A DNA stretch of 64,000 nt from positions 30,103,673 through 30,167,672 of the forward strand of contig OY740774.1 in NCBI GenBank assembly GCA_963513935.1, read 5' to 3'. The notes beneath the pieces were generated by a model, which saw only the letters and a program-made list of their open reading frames with translations, was not told where the DNA came from and searched no databases. Origin of the DNA: Aphrophora alni. Lineage: Eukaryota > Arthropoda > Insecta > Hemiptera > Aphrophoridae. Positions 14,451 through 26,164 of this stretch are shown piece after piece (position 1 is the first letter of the stretch; each line of letters opens with the position of its first letter). The translations under genes and the position numbers were made by a program.

Positions 14451-17400
14451 CATTATAATTTATTAAAAGTGCCTGAACCGATTATAAAATTTCAAATTTT
14501 CGATCACTTTGACTTATAACTGGAAAATGGAGACATTGAATAGAAATATAACATTGTGCTATAGAACTGAGGTATAAATATTGGGGGGAGGGGCTCTTTA
14601 TAGCCACGTGTGTATTACTTCTAGTCAAAAGTTATTGCTTCATCTACAAATTCACACTTTGTGCTCCTTTTTTCTACTGGTTATCCCCTTTAAAATTATT
14701 TATCAATTGGTAACGAACACTATTTAAAATTTTATTGGTAAAAAATAATATCAAAATAAAATGTGTGTGTGACAAAATTTCCTTAAAAGTAGCTAGCAAA
14801 AACATTTTATCAAAATAGTGTTATTATAAACTGTTTCTTTAAAAAATGTACTCCTTTGTTCATAGGTATGCTATCTCTTATAAACAATGATCTCTTATGT
14901 AATTTTTCACCGAGAAATCTGTCCGGAACTTTAACAAAATCGTAAAATTATTATTTATAAGAAACACAACCTCTACATTAGGAATATTATAATCTGTATT
15001 ACTAAAAACACAAGAAGGACAGACACATAATATCTTACAACACTAAAACAACCGTTTCAAAACATTTAAATTCTCACTGATACAGTAAACAAATAACAGT
15101 TATAAAACTAGAGAACTTTGAATGAGCAGTGGTACCAACAGTAATATAGTTCTAGTACTTTCCCTCGTGTAGATTCTGATTGTTCAAGTATGTAATATGT
15201 TTAGAATACTAACAGTACTACCACTTCTGGTGTTTGCCTCGTTAATATAAACCTGCATTTGTCTGACTATAGTGGAATAAGAGCCGTGGTTTTATCTATT
15301 GTTGGGAAAATGTGCAGTCATTTTGTATTAACTTGGTCAATGTTAGCAATATCCTTTATTGATATTCTAGATATTGATATAATATTATTTATATAGTTTA
15401 TGCTGATATATTCCACCAATTGTGTGAATATAAACTTATACACTAATTTATCATGTGTCTATATGAAAACTAGTACACGAGGTTTTCACAATGTAAATTA
15501 ACCTAATAAGACAACCTAGGTCTTAAGCTAAGCATAAATGCTGTCAAAAAACCAAGATTTTACTCTCAAGTTAAAATAATGATTTACACAAACGTGATAA
15601 AAAGTATACTTCACAAAACCTACACTACACAAAAATCGAAAAAAAGAAAGAAGAAAAAATAAATAAATAAAATCTGACAAGTGATGAGTTGGGTGACAAA
15701 GTAATGATGACTTTTAACAGTTTGTCGTGAATAACAACGTTGTATTTTTCATCATTCAAAAGTATAGTGCATGATGAATGTATTCATTAGTCCAACTGTA
15801 GAACGAAACAAAATAACTTCTCACGTAATTATTGCAGAAGTTATTTTATTTATGTTTTGAAACATAAGCTGAAATTGCCTTTTTTCTACACTGATTTTAA
15901 TTATAGGAATATTTGATAGTTTTAGTTTTTATTTCTAACATGTCCCCAGGCTCTGTTATGTTCGTGTTTTTTTATATATCTCTTCTTCTCGTTTTATTTG
16001 TTACCTTATAACGAAAGTTGTTTTACACTCTCGAAATGTCATTTTTACGTTTTACGTACACAAATAATAGAATACATCCGACTGAAGAATATCAATAATA
16101 TAAAGTAATTCACAACTATCAAACAACCTTAAGACCAGCATAAAACAAGACTTTTCGAATATATGGATCAACTCAGTTATCAAATATTATACCAGGAAAT
16201 ATGAGGACTGACTGTTCAGTGTCAGTAGTTTCTGTGTGCAAGTAACAAGTAAAAATGATGACATAGTCATAGAAACGACCTCTTTTACTTGTATTGCAAA
16301 ACTTACGTAGTTATTGTGTTTTCATTCACAATTATTGGTGATTGAAGTTTCCGTAAGTTTAGCTCATAACAATTGAAACACTTTTATATTTATATGGACC
16401 TCAAATTACCGGTTTGGAAAATAACTTAACGCTATTAATTGATCCTCAATAATGACATCCATGCTATTATTTCTAACAATCAAATTCAGCTATCACACCT
16501 ACCCAAAAATTATTTATTCATTGTGAGTTTAATACTTAAACACAGTTTTCTTGATAAAGATTATAATGTTAATAATTTGTTCTTAAATTATTCCCTTCTT
16601 TTTTAAATCCTTAATTACAAAGTAGAGGTACAAAGCTGTAATTAAAATGTATTAAGCACCTAATAATAACTTTTTAAAATTGTGTCTCACTGTCACCAGT
16701 CTATCTGCATCTGTGGAGTCTTTTACAACTTAACCTCGTTGTACCGATTTTAATAAAATTACATATATGGTTATATTTTGGCAATATCTTGCAACTATTT
16801 GTTTCTTATTTTGATTATTGAACAAATCTAACGTAAAATTATCATTATCTCAACACCACCTCCAACGATTTAGATGAAATTTGGGTAAAGTGTAGCCACT
16901 AAAGAGTCGAACAAATCGTACGGTCGCCATCTCTCCAATAATACCGTCATTAAAAACTTGATATACACTTAGACATTCAAGAAAGAAGTGATTCAATTTT
17001 AGGCTCATAAAAAAAAAATAAAAAAAAAAAAAAAAAAAAAATGTTTAATGAGTGTATTGGTTCACTTTCACTTTTTTACAAGTACATAACTGATGATGAC
17101 GTCTAGTTTCGATAAGTTTTTAATCGGTTTTAGAAATGGTTTAGAGGGTGAAAAGGTTTGTGCAATGTTTTTGTCAAATATACATAATTTTTTACCATTA
17201 GACTAATGAAGAGGTAGCGTAACATACGACAAAATGTAACACTAACTACAGGGTTCGAACAAAATCACTCTTCGCCAACTCATACGTACTGGAACTGATA
17301 AAACTTACGAACGTGACCTATTGAGCCATACCATTATATTATAGGTATATATGTGGTTAAAGTCTGTGAACAAACATAGGAAAAAACACAAACACAAAGA

Positions 17401-17550
17401 AAGTTAAGTGTCTTATAGTGGAAACGAATGTGCTTGAAGAGTAATTTAGTACAAATCATATTTCGAATATACTATTATTTAATTGTGTTAGTTCCAAAAA
17501 ACGTCCCCCGGGATGCCCTTAGTACACTTGACCGAGCGATTAATGTGATT
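14450..17550. other. AT-rich region without recognisable genes
   Basis: No coding region or known RNA was seen. The region contains an interrupted poly(A) run at about 17,008-17,041 without a clear target-site duplication. A tRNA B-box-like GGGTTCGAAC at about 17,252 lacks a convincing tRNA around it. Confidence 0.4.
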
Positions 17551-17790
17551 AAATTAGTGGTCCCATGAGAGCAAGAACATAATCGTTTGATCGGTGACTG
17601 GAAATGATCGTAGAGAAGTTTTTGCATTTAATAAAGCGAACTTCAATGGACGCAATGCAGCGAAATGAATGGTCAATTTGTTGTCCTTATCGGTAATGGC
17701 TTGTATTGCCTCTGATGTGTTCACTTGGTTTGTTCGATAAAAATGAAATTTGTGCTTAAATAAAGATTTCCGTAGAAAAAAAAAAAAAAA
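17550..17790 (+). pseudogene. Processed retrocopy-like insertion with AATAAA and poly(A)
   Basis: This segment of about 240 bp is less AT-rich than its surroundings and ends like a mature mRNA. AATAAA at 17,759-17,764 is followed 11 bases later by a run of 15 A (17,776-17,790). A possible target-site duplication, AATGTGAT, is present at 17,542-17,549 and again at 17,789-17,796, the second copy overlapping the poly(A). The plus-strand frames are interrupted by stops and I do not recognise the parent transcript. An 81-codon frame on the opposite strand begins in the poly(A)/(T) run and is an artefact. The layout is that of LINE-mediated retroposition of an unknown RNA, probably a 3' UTR fragment. 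Confidence 0.55.
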
Positions 17791-17799
17791 TGTGATCAT

Positions 17800-19690
17800 T
17801 AATTTTGATGTAATCTGATTGCATGTTGGTTTATTTGTTTTACGTAAACTGGTGGTTTTTATTATTTAAACTAAAGAAGAAAACAATTTGTTAGCTGTTT
17901 ACGTTTGCGTATATAAAACTTAAAACGTCATCAATGACAGATTGGAGTGGAGCAAGTTTCAGAGTTAATATATAAAATGCGATAAGTGCTTATTTCAAAA
18001 CGACAACATTTGAAGACAAAAGTTATTTGCTATCTCGAAGGGAAAAACATTCGATTTTTTGTTTGTTATGAATACTTTTAAAACATTTGGAAGTTTGTTT
18101 CTTTAACGCAACTATTTGTAACTGCGCTTATTTCTTGAGAATTACTTTGTGTAGATCGAAAATCAAAAGATTTTAAACTGTATTCGCTTAGGGAACTGTA
18201 ATAACATAAGCTAACAAATTTTTGTCAATAGTTTATTTCAGTGTTGAATTATTGTACCTAATTTGTTGTAGGGGACTTAGTGATTAGAACTTGATATATA
18301 GGTTAGTTTAAAATTATGCTTACCCTTTTTCATATTAAAGCAACGTTGAATGAAAAATATGTTTGTTGTCCTACGATATTCTCTACACAATGAAAAAATG
18401 TATCTGTTTTAAAGGCCCTATACTCATCACTTCATCTGTCGAGCTTCAAGCTACACTATATGATATATTTGGGACGATTCCAATGATTGGTTTACTTTCT
18501 TATTATAAAGTTACACATATTGTATTAACTTTCCTGTATTTTGATTGTAAAGTAGGTTTTAAACTCGACAATTAAAAAAACCTACCCTGCTGCATATTTT
18601 GTTTTATTTTCTATCAAAATTTCATGTAAGGTTTTTTTTTCTCTAAAAATGGTTACTTAGGTTATGTTTTCAATATTTTTACACTAAATGCAGCTTTTCT
18701 ATTATTGTTCAATAAAGTTTTCTAACAGTTCAATAAAATACATCAATGATTTGTATACTTAAACTTAGGTAATTATTATAATTAGTCAAATTTAAGGTTG
18801 AACTCACCGAATAGGACAATAACTTTCAACAAATATAGTTTTCTGTGAGATTTAACAAATTTGTTCATTACAACCTTATCCGTAGGAGCTAAAGGAATGG
18901 AGGTTCCAAAAAGAAACCGAAAAAGCTACAATTTTAAACTGAAATTATCACTAATAAATTATGCTCACCTCCAAATATCGGAATACTTTTTGCCTAAGTT
19001 TGTAATGTCCCTAAGAACCAATTAAGTTAAATAATGAAATTCACAATTACAATCAATGTTTATTCCAGTTTACTGATAAACCGAAATAACATCTATTTTT
19101 CTATTACTTTTATTTTCATTTTCTTGTTTTATAAATAAGTTACATTAAAGATATGTATTTTAATCAATAAAACCGAATATGTGAAAATTTGAGATTCCTA
19201 CATAAAATACAGAATAGAACAGAGGAGAGAGAGTTAGAGATATAAGGAGATTTACCATATCATACAAACAAAATATTCTCAATAAATAAGTAGGATAATT
19301 TTTCTTACCATAAAACAGATAAGCAACACTCTAACTCTATCTCCTGATATAGTCTCAAGATGTAGACTTTAGAAGAGTAGAACATAATACGGTGGCGTGG
19401 GGGATGTAGAGTACCCTTAGTTATGTATTAGTACCCCCACACTTGCAGCCAAATCACTCCAATCTAGATTTAAAGCCAAGGTGAAATATTGGACATGGAA
19501 AACCTTTTCCACAAGAATACCTGGAACAGCTTCTATACTTCGTCTTGTCAGCTTTATTCTAATGGTAATTTAGTACCTTCAACGTGAATGTTGGCAATGG
19601 ATATATTTTAATAATGATTTTATAAAACATTTCGTAAAATGATAATTTTTAAATATATAGTTGTTTTACTTTGTATAGATTCAAAATAAG
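17800..19690. other. AT-rich region; contains repeat block D copy
   Basis: At 18,190-18,290 the sequence resembles 2,590-2,700 of the left palindrome arm in direct orientation. Both contain AGGGAACTGTAATAA, then a TTTTTGTCAA stretch, and further on GGGACTTAGTG. The rest holds no gene that I can support. Confidence 0.45.
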
Positions 19691-20660
19691 CCTTTATTTT
19701 TCCCAAAAACTTTTCTATTTTTTTTTCTGTCAAAGACTACACAGAAGATAAAACAAAATCATTACAAACACTACTTTATGTATGCAAACCGAGTATCTGA
19801 AATGGATGTTTTACGAAAAACTCATTCAATATTTTAACCCATTATATAATTTCATAATTACTACAAGTATGGCCAATTAACTAACAACAAAAGTTAAGTG
19901 GCAATTAACCCAACATGTGATAAAATTTGTCTAAAACTACGTTAACAAAAATTAGTCTAAAGTTTAGTAAATATTACGTGTTTCTCTAACAAAATTATCG
20001 CTAATATAAGTTTTCTTGAAAAGGTTTAAATTAAACTTAACAGAAAATAAGAGAAACGCAGCTTAATGGAGATTTTCGTGAGATTAAAACTTTCTGCTAA
20101 AGTATTATAAAACAGTACAATTTTCAATTAATTTTTGTTAATTCGTCTTATTAGGTCTTGTGGGCATCTATATTTAATCGTTCACGAACTGTATTTTTAA
20201 TCAGAACAACCACCAATAACCATTACAAACATGCAGTATCTTGTTTCAATGGCGGCTATTTAAACAAGTTATAGTATTCTTCATGGTGCGTAATCGGTCT
20301 CATTATATAATGTAATAAACACATATCCACTACATCTAATGTACAGTAGTTATTTTATTAGTTTTCGTACGAAATGTTTATTGTGTTTGTAGTTCAAGGA
20401 ATTTTGTCCAGTAAAGTAAGTTTGTTTACAAACGCAGGTTTTTTAACCTTGTATGTATCACTACTGTTTTGATGTCGACTAGGCCCTTATGAGCCTCAAT
20501 GAAGCTTATATATAAAAACGTTTCCACTCCCTTCGCTCGTGTCAGCGTCTCTACACACCAGATTTCGAGACTATAAATATCTAGAGAAGAATCCACTCGT
20601 TACGCTCGTATAGTATATATACTCGGCTCTGCAGGATCTTGTATCTGGACCAATATCACT
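19690..20660 (+). repeat. Composite dispersed repeat Q-P, copy 1
   Basis: Block Q (19,690-20,320) aligns in order with 32,425-32,990. Shared phrases are ACAGAAGATAAAAC, GAGATTAAAACTT/GAGATAAAACTT, and a GGCGGC/GGCCGCC segment followed by TCTTCATG. Block P (20,410-20,660) follows, with two stretches containing CCACTC and then CGCTCGT, and a split CCCTTATGAG palindrome-like segment. P also occurs at 33,210-33,400, 30,680-30,960, 43,215-43,470 and 57,930-58,060, and in both arms of the large inverted repeat. No coding potential was found. Confidence 0.6.
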
Positions 20661-22880
20661 TTTTCTTGGGGAGGGGGGGCAGGGTTGAAAGTTACATTTT
20701 GGACAAAATTTTTCACAATAATTTCACAATTTGTCGTGATAGATAACTGTGGTTATTACCATTACAACCAGAATTCAAATCTCCAAATTTGTATAACAAC
20801 ATTGTTGACAATATTTTCACTATTTGTTGTCGTAGAGAGCTGGGGTTATTATTATTACATTTACAATTAAAATATTCAAATTTGTATCTAATTTAGGGTG
20901 GTATAAGTTGAACAACACAAAAGATATAATCAAAAAGATTTTAATATATCGCCGTTGTAAAAAATAATAAAATTCTGGTTTTCGATAAGGTTTTATATGA
21001 GCCTACTACAGTCTCCTATATCAAGTATTATTTTCCTTTGATATATTGACCGTTTTTATTCCTCCGTATTGACGACAACAACAACGAACTAACGGCAAGC
21101 CAAAATTTACTTTTTCAGTTTTCTGAGGTTATGAAACGTGAAGATGAGTTGTGGAAGTAATTGTTTACTTTGACCAAATACTATACTTCATACACTGGGT
21201 TAATAAAACGGTGGAGAAAAGAAATAACGTTGTGCATGCATTGTTCACTTATATTTCATAGGATCATAATCTCATCTTTCTTAAAGATTAGAAGATATGT
21301 TTGGCCATAATTGCGTAATAAACTAACAGAAAAATTACCAAGTGATCGAATTGAAATAGGACTCGCTTCCTTCAGTCAATTTCCGCACAATCACGGACCT
21401 GAGAGTAGCACAGGGTCATATTTATTGAAAGAAGAGTTGTGACAATACATTATTAACACGCTTTTACTCCAACAGCCATTAATAACTGTATTATTATGTC
21501 TTGTAATCAAAGTAGTATAAAACAAAAGCTTTTATAAGGATGGTAAAATAAGAGATAGAAAAACACGGACAGCTGTCAGGCGCCGTGTTAGAGAAAGACG
21601 TCTCGTGACGTTACGGCGCCTCATGGGGGGGGGGGGTGAGTGAAAGAACACAATTTTATATTAGATCAATATACTGTAAGATTTGTCAACAAAAGTGGAT
21701 ATATTTTAATTTTATAATATTCAAAGAAGTAAAAAAGTTTAAAGTGTCAAAAAGTACTCTCCTAGTAAATTTGCTATATAATTAATGTGAGAACGCTTTT
21801 GTTTTTAAACGCTTTATTTAGTTAAAATAAAAGAGAATTACTGGAGAAAATGTTAGGACTAATTAGAGAATTGGAACTATATAATAAACTAGCACTTCCG
21901 CAGCTTTAACCGTGTGAAAATCGGACGTTGCCTGGCCATCCATAATTTGTCTTCCATTCCACTAGCATTAGTTGTAAAGTGATATTTGCCCAGGATAGCG
22001 TATATACTATCATTGTTTAAGTTATTTTAGATAGTTGATAATGTACTGATATATTTTAGTGAATTAAAGTTACTAAATGTTTAAAAAAAGAATATTATTT
22101 TTAATTGTAAACTTTACATTGTAATAAGCAGATAAGAGAAAATGAAAAAACATTTAAAAAAGTAATTGTACCTGCAAGCCTCATTGTAAACAACGTTTTT
22201 AGTTGTACTGTAAGACGATAGAAGGTGGAGATTTCTACTATAACTTACACACGAAAGAGTCACGTCTCACGTAAGAATCGACGTCAGCTACCTTGAGGGT
22301 GTGATGTAAGTCGTGTCATTAAATTAAAATACGTCAACTTTCAACTAAAATCACCTCTAATTTGAAAACTGAGATCTATTTTAATAATTATACCTAAAGT
22401 TTTTTTCCAACTTTGTTATTGATATGTATAGGTCATATATCTATGAAACTACTAGATCAATAAAAAAAAATCATTTGTCATATACCACTTTTGTTATTAA
22501 AAAAGAGATTTTGTCGTTTTTATACATTCATGGAAAAAACATAAAAAAAGTAGTAGACAAATAATATTATAATTTTAAAACAACTAACTAGTAAGTTAAT
22601 GAAAGATTTTAATGACAAATAGACTACAATTTACCATATAACGTACGTACATAGGAAACAAAATCGTATGAGCTGTTTGTAGTTTTAAGTTTCCAAATGG
22701 TTCAATCACTAGTAGCTTAACAATCACGAATGTAGGTTTACATATTTTTTCATGTAGCCTTCATAGAAATCCTTCTCTTTTATCTTTTCTTAACATAGAA
22801 GACAAGGTTGATTTTATTACATTTATATTTTTAATAAGGTTAATAATTTCCTTAATATTACCAGTCGCGTAACTTCTTTT
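20660..22880. other. AT-rich region with a GC-rich hairpin; no gene seen
   Basis: G-rich runs lie at about 20,668-20,680 and 21,625-21,636. A perfect 9-bp inverted repeat, AGGCGCCGT/ACGGCGCCT, lies at 21,578-21,621 just before the second G run. A 61-codon frame near 20,685-20,870 has no recognisable features and lies within repeat-derived sequence. Confidence 0.45.
21578..21621. repeat. GC-rich hairpin, 9-bp perfect stem
   Basis: AGGCGCCGT at 21,578-21,586 pairs with ACGGCGCCT at 21,613-21,621 across a 26-nt loop that contains its own AGACGTCT palindrome. It stands out in AT-rich DNA and is followed by a G run. It may be the end of a decayed element. Its identity is unknown. Confidence 0.8.
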
Positions 22881-22883
22881 ACA

Positions 22884-22922
22884 AATGACGTGTTTTGGAA
22901 CTATGTCCCATCATCAGAATCT
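22884..22922 (-). ncRNA. Degenerate hammerhead-ribozyme-like motif beside the Penelope-like relic
   Basis: On the minus strand the order is CTGATGA (22,911-22,917), a short self-complementary segment TGGGACATAGTTCC, then a degraded CAAAAC core and ACGTC. This matches the order CUGAUGA - stem II - GAAAC - (N)GUC of the minimal hammerhead motifs known in Penelope-like retroelements, with the GAAAC core mutated. It directly abuts Penelope-like coding remains that run on the opposite strand. It is probably inactive because of the core change. Confidence 0.4.
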
Positions 22923-23470
22923 ATCTAAAACCAATAAATTCAGACGTCAATCATATCACGAAACTTCTCACAAATTGGCTTCTAACAATAGTTTATTACA
23001 CACAATTATTTCAACTCCACTTAATAATAACGACTTTCAGGAAGGATTCACCATTAAGTACATAGCTAACGGATACGTAACTTCAATTATGGACAAGCTT
23101 CTTTAAAAAATACCAAAACATTTACCACTAAGGGAACTAAATGAAAATGAAATTTATTCCATCTATGGCAGCGTTGTTTCAAACATTATAAATAATGTGT
23201 TTAGGAAAATAGACGTACCTTAACTTTACCATACCGAACAAATAATAACATCAAGAAAATACTTCGCCATAAATCACCAACTTCTTTCGAAGAAAAGACT
23301 TGAGTATGCAGGATAATTGAAATTCTCATTACATAAGCCAAACGTGGAGAGCACTATTAAAACCATATAAAGAACACCAACTTCAAAAAGCTGTGAATAT
23401 TGAATATAATTGCCTACGAAACATCATTGACATGTGCACGTTAAAATTCAAATCATATAAATTATAATAT
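22920..23470 (+). pseudogene. Penelope-like retroelement relic: end of RT and start of GIY-YIG region
   Basis: The plus-strand translation gives a stretch with SYHETSHKLASNNSLLHTI and then STPLNNNDFQEGFTIKYI, followed by NGYVTSIMDKLL. This arrangement is characteristic of the segment after the RT core in Penelope-like elements (HPxSHK... a short N-phase, then IKxIAxxNGY...IDK). A stop follows MDKLL (23,104-23,106) but the frame continues as KIPKHLPLRELNENEIYSI. After a frame change come LPYRTNNNIKKILR, EEKT-x-VCRI and AKRG..EHY..NHIKNT, which echo the linker and the GIY-YIG endonuclease domain of the family. Several stops and at least one frameshift are present, and the N-terminal RT motifs are missing. 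It is a dead fragment. Confidence 0.65.
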
Positions 23471-24462
23471 ACGGTGATGGTAATTAAAGATAAGATAACT
23501 CACAGTCGGGAGTTAGTTCGCCTTACATGGTTATTAATTTTTTTTTAAAATCCACTTCTTGTTTTTGTAGCCATGTCACATCTTTATCTTTAACGACCTG
23601 TGTAAGCGAGAACATTTTTGATGATAAAACAAAGTTTCGAAACGTGTTATTTAGTGAAGAACGATGTCGCAACACCGTAATATTATTATACGTATTATAC
23701 TAAGATTCTAAATTAGATAAAACTCAACAATGATCTAGGTTTATTCATTGATAACAGACTTATGTAGAAATATCATGTTAAATTTTTAAAAAAAATATGT
23801 TTAGGGATTTTTATTCTTAGAATTGTGTTATTTAGCTTTTTCACACTTTTGACTGATTACTATGAGCTTGTTTATCCACAGATGAACTATAGTATCGTTG
23901 TATGTAGCGATTTATCAGTTCATTGAGTGAAATATTTTTTTTTGTATTAAAGAAAAAGTTGTTACGACTTATTGCTTGAATAAATAACACAGAATATTCC
24001 AGAATTATTGACACTTGCATCCATTGACACTTGGAAATAATTGTTCATTTGGATCAACTGTCATGCCGTTATGAATAAATAGATGCAAAATTATTGAACC
24101 CTATTCAGATATTTGTCGCGATTAGGCCAAAATAATATGAACAATTATAGTGAGGTACCGTCTTAACCTGATGGTTCAATATAGTTAACTTCCCGCAAGT
24201 TTAGGTATTCAAATTTTGAATACATTTAGACCCATAGTCAGTTTTTGCTGTCTCAATATCTCTACTCTGTGGGGGAGTTTCAAAGTCATGGTGAGTGTTA
24301 ATAGTTATACATTGCTACAGACATTTTGCTATATAACTTGAGTGTAGTATTGTAATATAATCTAGTATTTGTTTATTTACATTATGATCATTTAATTGAT
24401 TTAATTGTTATAATCTTCGTATTTGAATCCAAATTTATTCAATATTTTGATTCAATATTAAT
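23470..24462. other. AT-rich region without recognisable genes
   Basis: No coding, RNA or repeat signal that I can name was found here. Confidence 0.4.
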
Positions 24463-24609
24463 TTAATACAAAGAATTAATTCTCTGTCGCAAGATGATCC
24501 CGCAGAGAAGGAAGAAGAGGATGGAAGGTTTGGTTTTACCGGGGTAGGGAGGCCGCCCACCACCTTCAGTCCCCGGACAAAGTCATAAAGATTTTTCCAT
24601 TTTTCCTTC

Positions 24610-24667
<58 letters not shown>

Positions 24668-24674
24668 CAAAGAA
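24463..24674 (+). mobile_element. Young 5'-truncated retroposon with 51-bp poly(A) and perfect 13-bp TSD
   Basis: The direct repeat TTAATACAAAGAA is perfect at 24,463-24,475 and 24,662-24,674. Between the copies lies a 186-bp insert. It consists of about 135 bp of comparatively GC-rich sequence (it includes GGGGTAGGGAGGCCGCC) and an uninterrupted run of 51 A (24,611-24,661). This is the signature of target-primed reverse transcription. The perfect duplication and pure tail argue for a recent event, unlike nearly every other element in the window. The insert may be the 3' end of a non-LTR element or a SINE body; the plus-strand frame ending PPTTFSPRTKS plus stop could be a coding tail, but I do not recognise it. 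Phe-rich frames on the other strand come from the poly(T). Confidence 0.85.
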
Positions 24675-25440
24675 GGTTATGTGATGTGAGTTTTTTTTTT
24701 TTAATCTTTGACCCCTTTTTTGAGTTAACAGTAAACAGAATTTGTTTTTTTTTATAAAAGACGTAATTTCTAAAATCGCGTTTACCAACGTATCTCATAT
24801 TTTAGTGAAGTGTTGTACTAAAGACCTAACCACGTGTGGAAAATTGCAAGTAAATAGCATTCGAACATAACTGTTAACTAATAATAGGTAACAAACCCTT
24901 ATCGCTGTCATTAAAACTCAATTTTAATCATATTAATAATACGCTTAGAACCCGTTTGTGGCACAAACGACGCATGGTTTAGTCAAATATATACATTTAT
25001 TTTCACATTTTAACAAACAACTATCACCCTGAAATTTCTGGTGACGACAGATTTATTTCAGTTTTTATTTGTTTTGGGGATAGGTGAGTAAGAACATTTG
25101 TATAATATTTTTGCGCTGTATAATTTAGAAAAGACTAATTTACTGACATTTTTTAGGATATTATCCACCTATAATTTTCGTTAATATCCTTAGAGGCTAC
25201 TTATGGAATGAACTTGATCAACATCGTTGCAAATTTGTTGAGGAAATAATATTTTTTTCTTTAAATTCTGCATTCTAAATATTTATCTAGGATATTTATT
25301 GTTGTCTTGGTGTACGAGAGATTTGTGCAACGTTTTGACATCATTTATTTGAATTCAGATAAACTTAAGATGAATATTACCTTTAAAACCCCCAGCATAT
25401 GTTTTATTCATTATTTCTAATTCCAGCACTATACATTAGG
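24675..25440. other. AT-rich region without recognisable genes
   Basis: No gene or named repeat was seen. Confidence 0.4.
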
Positions 25441-25455
25441 GTGGTCCGTCTCCTA

Positions 25456-25600
25456 CACGAGTATCTGCACCAATTGAGCCCTAATTTCCTTCAAGAAGAC
25501 ATTAATCTTCTCCATGACTTCATCAACAGTGTCTTTCTTCTTCCATCGTGTCTTGCATCGGCTTTTTTCTGCCGTTAAAATTAGTCGCAATATAAACCCT
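25456..25600 (-). other. Short open stretch with charged helix-like peptide, unassigned
   Basis: A minus-strand frame of about 48 codons ends at a TAG (25,456-25,458). It contains RCKTRWKKKDTVDEVMEKIN followed by a Leu/Ile-spaced tail, and could form an amphipathic helix. It has no start codon context and no recognised family. It lies downstream, on the same strand, of the reverse transcriptase relic and the open stretch at 25,662-26,063, so it may be debris of the same element. Confidence 0.2.
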
Positions 25601-25661
25601 CTTCACTTTTCTTTCTTTGCTTCAAATAACGCGTACAATATTAATAATAAATATCTTGTTT

Positions 25662-26063
25662 TTACCCGCATACGTACTTAAATTTGTTTACATGCGCTAC
25701 AGCTGTTGTGCGATTAATCTTATTTTCAAAACACTTAATCAGAAAACGTATCATGTTGTCTTTGTCACTTAGCACACCGTTATAACACATAAAACATACA
25801 CAAACTACAACAAAATGCCAAGAAACAACATGATCAAAGCACGACCGGTGAGAAAACTTTAAAATCTTTTTAACAAAGTTAAACAGCTGATGGAGAGTGT
25901 TGCCAACTGCTGGAATGAATAATATTCCAACATAACAAGCAACAAAATATGCATAACCATTTAATTTGTCTTTAACTCCAAATTCTGTTTTATCTCTGAC
26001 GGGATCAATTATATTTTCTAAATTATTCTCAAATTCTGACCAGTTTTTAGCGCGTTTTCTTTG
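25662..26063 (-). other. Stop-free stretch of 133 codons, unrecognised
   Basis: On the minus strand, 133 consecutive sense codons lie between a TAG and the TAA at 25,662-25,664. That is long for sequence this AT-rich. The first third is hydrophilic (KNWSEFENNLENIID, then VRDKTEFGVKDKL), the middle is hydrophobic (YFVACYVGILFIPAVG; later VVSWHFVVVCVCFMC), and the end is Lys/Asn-rich. The only internal Met codons are late, so it is not an intact ORF. It begins about 100 bp downstream of the non-LTR reverse transcriptase relic on the same strand. It could be a decayed exon or part of that element; I cannot assign it. Confidence 0.3.
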
Positions 26064-26164
26064 CTAATGGATCCATATAACGCTCCCAACTGGAGAATTT
26101 CTGATTATTTTTTGCTCACTTGCTTACTAGGTTACACTTCATTTACTTCTCTAAAAAGGATTGT

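Noticed and set aside
17218..17285. tRNA-like segment with GGTAGCGTA and GGGTTCGAAC (A- and B-box-like)
   Set aside because: No acceptor stem or cloverleaf could be drawn. At best it is a trace of a tRNA-derived SINE.
24435..24798. Phe-rich minus-strand ORFs of 71-117 codons
   Set aside because: They read through the poly(T) complement of the retroposon tail; no domain is present.
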